This document shows, piece after piece, positions 34,943-43,500 of a stretch of DNA of 64,000 nt; the stretch's first letter is position 1, and each line of letters opens with the position of its first letter. The stretch comes from JBBSJT01 sp041691015 (GTDB lineage: Bacteria > Chlamydiota > Chlamydiia > Chlamydiales > Parachlamydiaceae). The notes beneath the pieces were generated by a model that did not search any database, was not told where the DNA came from, and saw nothing but the letters and a program-made list of their open reading frames with translations. A program made the translations under genes and the position numbers. Where the stretch lies: the NCBI GenBank assembly GCA_041691015.1, contig JBEPVN010000001.1, positions 37,229-101,228 on the forward strand. Direction: 5' to 3'.

Positions 34943-35632
34943 ATGCTTAAAATTGAAAAAATCAGCAGAAATCAACAAATAACCATCGGGTTCAAAAAAA
35001 AAAATAGCTTTTTTAATAAAGCTTTGCTCGAGGCGTGTTTTCTTGCCGTTATTTTGCATCTTGCCGGTTTTTTGATTTTTCATATAGGGCCGTTCAAAAT
35101 TATGAATAGCCAAATTTTGCCACCGGCGCTTGTAGAGACAGACATTTTTGAAGAAGCAAGCACGATTGCAAAAATTGACCCTGAAAAGAGACTTTCAAGG
35201 TTTCCTTTTGCGCCAACTCTTAAAGGTCCTGAATTTCCCGCAATGCCGGATTTAAATTTGACAGATTTTATGGTATTATCTCAAGAGATCAATTTTTTAG
35301 ATAATCCATTTTTAAATATGGAAAACGATTTGCAGCATGCTCATTTTTTTTCAAAAAAAAATAAAAACAAACCCATAAAAGTTGTTTTATCCGGAGATTT
35401 AGCCAATAAAAAATATGAAGGAGATTTAAGCTGTCTTGATTCTTTCAAAAAAATTTATGGTTTATATAAGGTCAAAGTTGAAAATAAAACGGGGCGCATT
35501 TTTTGGATCGAACCGATGACTGCTTTTTTAGATGAAAAGCAAAATGAAGCGATCAAAAAATTTTTAAAAGAAATTCGTTTTGAAAAAATCGATCATGGCT
35601 TTTTGACATCGGGGGAGATCGAAATTAAATGA
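34943..35632 (+). CDS. TonB/TolA-like energy-transducer candidate
   Basis: 229 residues. One membrane span lies near residues 30-50 (ACFLAVILHLAGFLIFHIG) after a short basic cytoplasmic tail, then a Pro-containing linker, and a C-terminal domain (about 150-229) that could be a TonB/TolA-type fold. It starts one base after the exbD stop. The topology and context match the force-transmitting third component, but sequence similarity is weak and the linker is short. No tolB or pal follows, unlike the tol cluster of Chlamydia as I recall it. Confidence 0.7.
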   Translation: MLKIEKISRNQQITIGFKKKNSFFNKALLEACFLAVILHLAGFLIFHIGPFKIMNSQILPPALVETDIFEEASTIAKIDPEKRLSRFPFAPTLKGPEFPAMPDLNLTDFMVLSQEINFLDNPFLNMENDLQHAHFFSKKNKNKPIKVVLSGDLANKKYEGDLSCLDSFKKIYGLYKVKVENKTGRIFWIEPMTAFLDEKQNEAIKKFLKEIRFEKIDHGFLTSGEIEIK

Positions 35633-35874
35633 TTGTCATCAGCACAACAACTGCCGTCATGCTCTACCTTATCCTAACTCTTGCAGTCATTCTTGTTCTA
35701 TGGAGTTTTCAACATTTTAAGTTGCGCAGCAAAAAAGTTGTCGTTGCAAAAGATGAGCTTTTTAAATGTGAATTTTGCCACTTTGCTTATCTTTCAGACA
35801 GATCTAAAAAAGTAACCAAATGCCCCGAGTGCAATTCCTTTAATAAGGATAACCGCTTTTCAAGTAAAAAATAA
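35629..35874 (+). CDS. Small membrane protein with zinc ribbon
   Basis: 81 residues: one N-terminal membrane span (ISTTTAVMLYLILTLAVILVLW) and a cytoplasmic four-Cys zinc ribbon (CEFCHFAYL...TKCPECNSFN). Its start overlaps the stop of the TonB-like gene by four bases, so it belongs to the same operon. Similar anchored ribbons exist in chlamydial hypotheticals. Function is unknown; it may regulate or assemble the membrane complex. Confidence 0.75.
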   Translation: MIVISTTTAVMLYLILTLAVILVLWSFQHFKLRSKKVVVAKDELFKCEFCHFAYLSDRSKKVTKCPECNSFNKDNRFSSKK

Positions 35875-35891
35875 CAAGTAATATTTTAGCT

Positions 35892-36002
35892 CGGGGTCAG
35901 GCTTGACAGTATGACAGTAGGGCAGTTTTTTAATCCTATCATACTCCAAAATTCAGGGTTAAAAAAACTGCCCCTACTGTCATACTGTCAAGCCTGACCC
36001 CG
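35892..36002. repeat. MITE-like palindrome, copy 1 (GGGGTCAGGCTTGACAG family)
   Basis: Two arms of about 42-46 bases are almost perfect reverse complements. The left arm begins CGGGGTCAGGCTTGACAG and the right ends with its complement, with a short AT-rich centre and one-base differences. It follows the zinc-ribbon gene and could end that operon. The same ends occur at 44374-44476 and, shortened, at 53710-53728, so it is a dispersed element and not a simple terminator. Confidence 0.9.
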
Positions 36003-36068
36003 ATATTTAATAATAGACTTCTTGCATAATTAATTTTTTGATATTTTCCATTACTTTACAAGGAGAAT

Positions 36069-36179
36069 GTGATAGGAAGTTTAAAGAGATTCAAAATTAT
36101 AAGCGATAGATACAGGAATAGGAGAAAACGATTTGGTTTACGCTTCAATCTGATTGCAGGAATTCATAATTTTGAAGTT
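36069..36179 (+). pseudogene. Remnant of an IS5/IS4-type transposase C-terminus
   Basis: About 37 codons translate to IGSLKRFKIISDRYRNRR followed by KRFGLRFNLIAGIHNFEV, closely matching the last part of DDE transposases of the IS5 group. No catalytic part is present and the frame continues into unrelated sequence, so it is a dead fragment. A possible terminal repeat AGACTTCTTGCATAA lies at 36015-36029, with an imperfect inverted partner near 36348-36362. The rest of the 35875-36382 spacer holds the palindrome above and nothing else that I can see. Confidence 0.65.
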
Positions 36180-36382
36180 AACTCAAGAGCCGGAGAGGCG
36201 CAGAGGAAATTATTCGATTATCTCTCTGTCTCCCCGCCTCACCACCTCTTTTAGTTAATCATTAAACCTCAATTATTCTAGCTCTGGATATTTTTTCTAC
36301 GGTCGTTCTCATCACTAAGAGAAGGCTTATTATACAGGAAAATTTAATAACGCAAGAAGTTCAATAAAACCTTTTTTTATTG

Positions 36383-38434
36383 TTATATTTTTCTTTTTTT
36401 GGTTTCAGGCAAGCTTTCATCGTCAGAGGTTACAATATCTATAAGTTCTGTGCCTCTGCGTTTTAATGGATTTACTTTGACTTCTTCTTCCATCGAAGTT
36501 TCTGCAAAAAAATCATTTAATTCGTTGCTTTTTGGCTTTGCGCTTATTGCTACGGCCGGTTTCTTAAAGAAGCTTTCCGGATTGAAGGATCCTTTTTGAA
36601 GAATGAGGTCTGCAATTTCTTTAATGAAAAATTCTGAAAACAGCGCTTTTTCAAGTTCCTTTTTCGGTACGCCCGCAGTTAAATGTAAGAAAATGCGCTT
36701 CATTTCAAATAGATTAGGCTTTTTATTAGCTAATTCGACGCCGACAAGTTTTGCAAATTTTTCCGGTTCAAAAAATTGTTCATTTTCAATAAATGAAAAA
36801 AGCGCGCGCGCTAAATCAAATGTGGATTCACAAGCTTTTTTATTTGATTTCAAAGTTTCGATGCTTTTAAAAGAGCCGCTTGTTTCGTAGAGCTGTTTTA
36901 ATTCCTTTAAGGGATTTTCACTTTGTATTGCTTTGTTGACAGTTTTTCTATCCATACCTTTAGTTAATGTAAGAAAAATTCTCCATAAAATATAAATTTC
37001 TGAATCAGTAGAGGCTATATTAACATCAAGAAGAGAGCCAAGATTTTTAGGGCCAAAAAATTGTTCATTTTCAATACTGTCAAATATTTGTTTTGCAAAA
37101 TCAATTGTAAGTCCGCACGCCTTCTTATAAAGCTCAAAGTAGAATTTACCATCAAAAGTTCCTTTATCATGGCAAAGCTGGCCAAGACATAATACCGGGT
37201 GGTCTGAAAGCATTGCTTTACTGACTTCGGTTGCATCAACTCCCTCTGTCATTGCTTTAAAAAGCCCAAAGCTTGCTAGAACATCATCTTGAGCATCATG
37301 TGCTTTTTCGATATTAATTCCAAGAAGGGGACATAAGTATTCTTGTTTGAAGAATCCAGCTTTTGGGATTTCTTTAATGCCTTTAAATTGGTTTCTTGCA
37401 AGGAAAAGCGTATCGAATGTTTTCCAATCTTTTTTTGGAAGACCCACCCTTTCGCATTCAGTTCTATAAAGTCTCAAATCATATCCCCAGATGTTATGTC
37501 CGACAAGAATATGGATTGCATTTGCGGTATTACCGATATTGGAATGAATGAATTCTTCAAATTGCATCCAGACAGCTTTAAAAGAATGCCTACCTTGCAC
37601 ATCCGCATCATAGATCCCATGGAATGCAGAAGACTCTCTTGGAATCGACATATTGGGATTAATTAGTTCGTTAAAAATTTTGTTGCAGGATGGAATATAG
37701 CCTGCAAGCTGTACAGCTCTTGGATTTAATCCTTTTTCACCTTCTTTTGGAAAAAGGGAAGTTGCCTCAAAGTCAAAAACAATAATGTCAGTTCCTGCAA
37801 AGGACTTAATCAAATTGGCAGTTTCAACGATAGGACGTTCTTTTAGAGCGGCGAGTAAGACTTTGTCAAGGGGAGCATTACCTATCATGCGCTTAAAAAT
37901 CCCTTTTGTCATTTTTACATCATTTATAGCATTATGGGCTTCTCTTAAATTTACACGAAGCGTATGGCATATTCCAGACAGGGAAGAATCTCCCGGTATC
38001 TGCAATGTGGTTTTTAAATACAAAGTGTCAAAAGGTTTCCAAAATTTTGGAATGGCTAGGTTGGTTTCAGAGAGCACCCTTGCGACCTCAGTTTGTAGAA
38101 TCGGCCAGTCATGCTTAAATCCATTGTGCATGATGATGATTGCTTTGCGATTCCCATCAAGCCCTTGATTAACCCATTTGACAGCATTTGGCCAGGCTTG
38201 CTTGAAAAAATAACGTCTAGGCTCGTTATTATTTTCATCAAAGTTTATTTCTTCCGGCTTTTGCATAAGTTCCACGTGGGGCGTGATATAAGCATTAAAA
38301 ATTCTTTTGCCCTTTTCGCGGGAAGGGTCCAAAATTGCGATCTGTTTGATGCTAGGTGAAGGATCATGTAAGTTTTTTGGAACGCTATCTACTTCCAAAT
38401 CAAGAAAATAATATTTAGGAATCAGATTAGTCAT
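36383..38434 (-). CDS. Double DEDDh exonuclease-domain protein with degenerate tail repeats and basic C-terminus
   Basis: 683 residues. Domain 1 (about 5-200) has the DEDDh residues Asp12/Glu14 (FLDLEVD), Asp109 (FKHDWPIL) and His167/Asp172 (AHNAIND). Domain 2 (about 215-415) has Asp221/Glu223 (VFDFEAT), Asp319 (GYDLRLY) and His379/Asp384 (AHDAQDD). Both look catalytically complete. Residues 440-625 hold two more copies of only the last part of the domain (LLDVNIASTDSE...IFLTLTKGMDRK and LVGVELANKK...IFLHLTAGVPKK), without catalytic residues. The last residues are PETKKRKI, a nuclear-localisation-like basic cluster. It is likely a 3'-5' DNA or RNA exonuclease. A Clp-type gene lies just upstream in the same direction. 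Confidence 0.82.
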   Translation of the reverse strand: MTNLIPKYYFLDLEVDSVPKNLHDPSPSIKQIAILDPSREKGKRIFNAYITPHVELMQKPEEINFDENNNEPRRYFFKQAWPNAVKWVNQGLDGNRKAIIIMHNGFKHDWPILQTEVARVLSETNLAIPKFWKPFDTLYLKTTLQIPGDSSLSGICHTLRVNLREAHNAINDVKMTKGIFKRMIGNAPLDKVLLAALKERPIVETANLIKSFAGTDIIVFDFEATSLFPKEGEKGLNPRAVQLAGYIPSCNKIFNELINPNMSIPRESSAFHGIYDADVQGRHSFKAVWMQFEEFIHSNIGNTANAIHILVGHNIWGYDLRLYRTECERVGLPKKDWKTFDTLFLARNQFKGIKEIPKAGFFKQEYLCPLLGINIEKAHDAQDDVLASFGLFKAMTEGVDATEVSKAMLSDHPVLCLGQLCHDKGTFDGKFYFELYKKACGLTIDFAKQIFDSIENEQFFGPKNLGSLLDVNIASTDSEIYILWRIFLTLTKGMDRKTVNKAIQSENPLKELKQLYETSGSFKSIETLKSNKKACESTFDLARALFSFIENEQFFEPEKFAKLVGVELANKKPNLFEMKRIFLHLTAGVPKKELEKALFSEFFIKEIADLILQKGSFNPESFFKKPAVAISAKPKSNELNDFFAETSMEEEVKVNPLKRRGTELIDIVTSDDESLPETKKRKI

Positions 38435-38512
38435 AGGAATAACCTCTATTAAAGAATTTAGATTGAAATTTCAAAATCATGACCTTTGTAATTTTAGTCA
38501 ATAAATAATTTT

Positions 38513-40411
38513 TTAATTTTTTACGATAATTTCATTTTTTGTATTAATATCCAGAGTAGTTTTTCCTTTTAAGTGATGCCCTGAAAGATTAATTTTTTGT
38601 TTGATGGCATTTGTTATTAAATTGTATACAGAATGACAATAAAGCCTGCCGCCAAAGCGTAGATCGACATCGATATCAGAAAGATATTGAATAAGGCTTT
38701 CTGTCCAGTGCAAATCAATGGATGTTTGCAAGCTCAAATTTTCTCTGATGCGTTTTAATTCAACTACAGCAAGTTCACTTAAATGCTCCCTACCAATTGG
38801 CATGAAGGGAATAATTTTGGTAAACCTGCCGCACATTTCTGCGCTTAAATGTTCAACTAAAATAGGTTTTAGGGCCTCTATCAGCCGTTCATGTTCAAGT
38901 TTTTTTAAGTCTCTTTGATTAAAAAGATCAGATGAGCCTAAATTTGAAGTCAAAAGAAAAAGAGCTTGACTGCAGTCTACTTTTTTCCCTCTCCTGTCCG
39001 TTAAAACACCCTGGTCAAATACTTGGAGGAAAATTTTTCTTACCTCATCGTGCGCCTTTTCAAACTCATCAAAAAGAACGATCCGATGCGGATTTTCAAG
39101 CAAGGGGGCTGTCAACATCCCCCCTAAATCATGACCCTCATAACCTCTTGGAGCGCCAATCAGGTTTGAGGCTGAATGGCTTTCCTTGTATTCAGAACCA
39201 TCCAGAGTGATCATTTCCGAATTTGTTTTAAAAAGATTTTTTGCAAGCTGTTTTGCAAGTTCTGTTTTTCCAACACCAGTTGGTCCGACAAAAAGAAAAA
39301 CACCCCAGGGTTTTTTAGGATTTAATATCCCGAGTTTGAAAGAAGCCGCGTGCGATGCCAATTCCCGGATCGCATAATCTTGACCTACAATATTTTCCAT
39401 TAGTTTAGCTGCAAATCTCTTTTCATTGAAGATTGAATCATCGAGTAAATCCTCTTCCGGTATTCCCGTTTTATGGGAGAAAAAAATCGCCACTTCTTTA
39501 ACTGTCATTTTTTTATTATGACCCTGAAGTGCATTTTCGATAATGATTCTACTGCTGCATTGATAGATTGCGTTTGTTGCTCTTATTGGCAAGGGCATTG
39601 CTGTCAAATGTTTTGCAGAAAGTTTTACAGCTAGCCTTATACCATCTTCTGTTTGGAGAAAGTTATGAGATTTACCATGGTGTTCCAGGTGGTTTTCTAC
39701 AATTTGATAAATGTCTTTCATGGGACTTTCTTTGATTTCAAGCTTTGAAAAATTGTGACGGTATAAGATTTTGAGGATCGGTTGGATTTTTTCATCTTCA
39801 ATTTCTTCTGCAATCGAGGCAATAATCGAGTTTTTTTCTTCAAAAAGGGTCTGCAAGTAGCTTGAAACTTGAGGAAGCATCATCAATGTATCGATATCCC
39901 TAAAATAAAGAACCGCTTCATTTTTATGTAATTTATTAAGTTCATCCATCAGATCTCTCATATATTCCACAAGATCTTCTGCCGGGTTTTCATAAGGGTA
40001 TTCGGACATAAGTTTGCGGCAGTTGATGCAATAAAAATGCTTTTTTGCAATATTTGCTACTTTATTTAAAGTTATGTATAACTCCATAACTTTTATGATC
40101 ACAGAATTTTTTCCGATACCCAAAGGCCCTATTAAAAGCGGTCTCATCCCACCAAGAGGCGGTTCAAGCATGGAAACGATTTCCTTTGATTCATTGACAC
40201 GTCCGATGACTTCGCTGTTTTGAGACTCGATTGGATAAAAAAAGGAAGTAAATTTTAATTTTTGAGACCTTTTCGGAAATTCTTGTTTACTTTTTTGGAT
40301 GGTGCTTGGCCTTAGAGAATATTTTTGTTGAAGCCCTGTTTCCTCAACCTCCATATTGGCATCAGATTCAATTTCTATGCCTGCATTGAAGAATGCACTA
40401 ATATTATCCAT
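38513..40411 (-). CDS. Clp-type AAA+ ATPase without Clp-N domain
   Basis: 632 residues, Clp/Hsp100-like with two AAA+ modules. The first is degenerate: Walker A GPLGIGKNS at 95-103 has Asn where Thr is usual. The second is canonical: GPTGVGKTE from 376, VLFDEFEKAHDEV, and LTSNLGSSD, followed by the D2-small domain. The Clp-N repeats and the long middle coiled coil of ClpB are absent, replaced by an acidic, low-complexity N-terminal tail. It lies 78 bases upstream of the exonuclease gene and is divergent from the papain-like protein gene. A specialised unfoldase or disaggregase is likely. Confidence 0.82.
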   Translation of the reverse strand: MDNISAFFNAGIEIESDANMEVEETGLQQKYSLRPSTIQKSKQEFPKRSQKLKFTSFFYPIESQNSEVIGRVNESKEIVSMLEPPLGGMRPLLIGPLGIGKNSVIIKVMELYITLNKVANIAKKHFYCINCRKLMSEYPYENPAEDLVEYMRDLMDELNKLHKNEAVLYFRDIDTLMMLPQVSSYLQTLFEEKNSIIASIAEEIEDEKIQPILKILYRHNFSKLEIKESPMKDIYQIVENHLEHHGKSHNFLQTEDGIRLAVKLSAKHLTAMPLPIRATNAIYQCSSRIIIENALQGHNKKMTVKEVAIFFSHKTGIPEEDLLDDSIFNEKRFAAKLMENIVGQDYAIRELASHAASFKLGILNPKKPWGVFLFVGPTGVGKTELAKQLAKNLFKTNSEMITLDGSEYKESHSASNLIGAPRGYEGHDLGGMLTAPLLENPHRIVLFDEFEKAHDEVRKIFLQVFDQGVLTDRRGKKVDCSQALFLLTSNLGSSDLFNQRDLKKLEHERLIEALKPILVEHLSAEMCGRFTKIIPFMPIGREHLSELAVVELKRIRENLSLQTSIDLHWTESLIQYLSDIDVDLRFGGRLYCHSVYNLITNAIKQKINLSGHHLKGKTTLDINTKNEIIVKN

Positions 40412-40584
40412 CCATACCCCCTTTTTTACTAGTAGTAATCACTACTTTTTAGTTTTAGTTGATTTGCTAAAAGTTATTAGGAAGAAATATCTTAAATGAT
40501 GATATTATGTAAATTTTTATTTTAATTTATGTGTCTAAAATTTATATCTCAAACTTAAAACAAATTTTAAAAGGAGCTATATAC

Positions 40585-43500
40585 ATGAATATAATTTTAA
40601 GTAAATATAGTAATATGATAGAAAACAATGCTGTAGAAGATTCCTCAAGCGAAATTTCAGAACTGGACAACACTATCAAGCGTAAAGCTTCCTGCATTGA
40701 AACTTTGGAAAATATTCCCAAAAAAAAAAGACGCATTCATGACGATCTGAATACTGGAGCTATTCATGAATTTTTACGCGATGAAGCATTTTTCATGGGA
40801 TTGCAGGAAAAGAACAAACATTACCGTAAAATGCAAAATGAAATGGAAATGGAAATTGAAGAAGATGTTGTAGAAAAAAAATCCTGTGATGTTGTCCCTT
40901 TAAGAAAGATGGATGAGAAGACCATTGCTGAAATACAAGAGAAAAAAGGTTTAAAATTAAGCTGCCAGTTCTTTGAGCTTTATCAAGTTCTTATGAAAAA
41001 ACATCTTCTTACCACAAATCTTGGGGAAGCTGTGCTAAAGTTTGCATTTCAAATCATTGAAAAAGTACCTGACTTATCAGATGATATGGAAGAGTCAATT
41101 GATGAAGAATATCTTGAAATGGCAAATACTTTTTTAAGCCAAATGCCAATTCAGCTATCTGAAAGCGACAAATTAAAACTGGCAAGAAATTTGCAGGCCG
41201 GTATGGAATGCGCTGAAAATGAACAACAAGATACTGAAATAAAAGAAGCTACTTATGAGGCAATTGTAGAGCTTTCTTATCTTTTGCTAATTTTATGTAA
41301 AGACGAGGAGTCAGCAATAGAATGCGCTTTATTAGAAAATTTTGAAGACGGGATTGAGCTTTTAAAAGAAAATGTTTTTGAAACGATGCGCTTATCCAAA
41401 AAAGAAATGGAAAAAAATAAGTCCGCTCATTCTAAAACAACAATTCAATGTCCAAACGAAGCCTTATTTCAACAAATGTCCATTGAAATGGCAGATCTTC
41501 TGCTTCTTCCAACAGGAAGTATTAATTTTGGCTTGATGGAAACTTTATCCGAAAACTTAATACCTGAAAATTTTCAAAATTTAATTGCTGTAGAAACCTT
41601 AAATAAAATCATGGCAAATCTTAGTTCCTCATCACATCTATGGCAACTTATAGCTTCTGTAGATCTTCCTCAAAATGAAAAAAATCCTTCGACATTTGCG
41701 ATAAGGAGTTTTTTGAAAATTCCTCCCCAAAAGCCCATTTTAAAGCGCCATGCGCAAATATTTGTATTAAGTGCATTTTTGGGCCATTATAGGCAGGCAT
41801 CTGTTGGCTCCTGTTTTGCTACAGCTTGGTTGATCAAGGCATTGCATTATTATCCTGAATTATTTCTCCAAGATCTAAAACAGCTGACAGAAGAGGGAAG
41901 AGCGTCTAGAATTACTCATGGGGAAGTGCGTCATTTTCCATATTTTACAAGGGTGAGTAGGGAGTTTTTAAACAAACTTGTTGAAGTTGATAGCTCAGGC
42001 TATCTTTTAAATACCTATTCCTACAAAAAAAATAAAAAATCAACACCTGAAAATGCTTATCTTTATGAGGCGCCAGGAATCATTCAAGCATGTATTGCCA
42101 TGAATATCTCAAATGTTAAAGAGGCTGTTTTAGAATGCTTGCAGACACTTGAAAGTAAATTTTGCATCAATGATCTTATGAAAAAATTAAGTGCAAGGGC
42201 CTACCAATTACAAGAATCCAACCGTTATCATTTAAGATCCTTTGAACACTATACTGAAGATGAATTTCTGATGCGTGCCCAATTTGGTTTTGGAATTCAA
42301 ACAAATCATCCCCTTCATTTAGCCTATGATCAGGTTGGCGCCTCAATGGTCTCATACTTTGGAACGCAGTATGCCATACCTGCTTGGATACATGAGACGC
42401 TTACAGAAGTTATTGATAAAACAGATAAGGGATGTGCTCCTAAAGTTCAAATGATGTTTAAAAAATTGCAAGGAGAAATTTTTCTTCCGCTGATAACCCG
42501 TATTCGTTTTAGATATAATCCTCATATCGATGATAACTTTACACTTTTTAATGATGGTAACTATGGGGTGGAGGGGCATACGTTTTATGGCTATGAGCTT
42601 TGCGACGGCGGTCTGCCAAAAGATTTTAGTTACTCCCAAGCACTTTATAAACAATATTGTCAAAGAACATCCACGATGGCATTGCACCCCTTTAAACAAT
42701 ATCCGCAAGAGCATACATGGAAGGTAATTAACAATCAGGATAAATTTCAGGACTTTATACAGGACATAGTTAACGAAACCGTAGAATACTTAAAATTCCA
42801 TGAGAATAGGGAAATGAAGAAAACTTGGGATGATGTAAAAGAACTTTTTCTTAAAAAAATTGCATGCCCCGAATTTGGAAAACGCATGGTACATCTATTG
42901 CTTGGAAAATCCACGCATCAAAAAAATGAATGGAATAAAAACCCGCATCAAATGGCCACAACGCCTTGGACCTTTCGTTGGGGTGGAGATTTTGATGCCG
43001 TCATGCAAACATATTTTGGATTTACTAAAGAGCCCTCTCAGATGAAGCCTTTTAATGGCACCCCAAGGGAAGTTTTAGCAAAGACTATCAATTTTATAAA
43101 AAAACAGACAGAAGAGATAAAAAAAGAGCTTACAGGTTCAGAAAGTCTTCTTTTGATGACATCGCCTGTCCATGCATTTTTGATGAAGCCTGATGAGTCT
43201 TCTTTTGTAAAAGCAGTTTATGCTGAAGAATTTACAAATGATTACATTGCAGCATTTGTTGAGACTCCAGGTGTTAAAATTGCAAATTCAAGATTAAGCA
43301 TCAAAGCCTACAAGCAAGTGATTGATTTTATAGCGGAAAATAAATGGATGAGCAGACAATCTGAAAAAGATGATTTTGAAAGACAGAAGCTAACAGATTT
43401 CTCTAAAAAAGTTTTAGATGGATTTATCCGCAAACATGCCAATTTATACAAATTAAGCACTATTGATTTTAAAAATGAACTTTACTGGCTTGCCATTCAA

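Noticed and set aside
35892..36002. CRISPR-like repeats
   Set aside because: The repeated sequence is a palindrome with one centre and not an array of direct repeats with unique spacers; the same applies to 44374-44476.
36180..36254. Continuation of the transposase-remnant frame
   Set aside because: The similarity to transposases ends near 36179 and the following residues look like random translated spacer.
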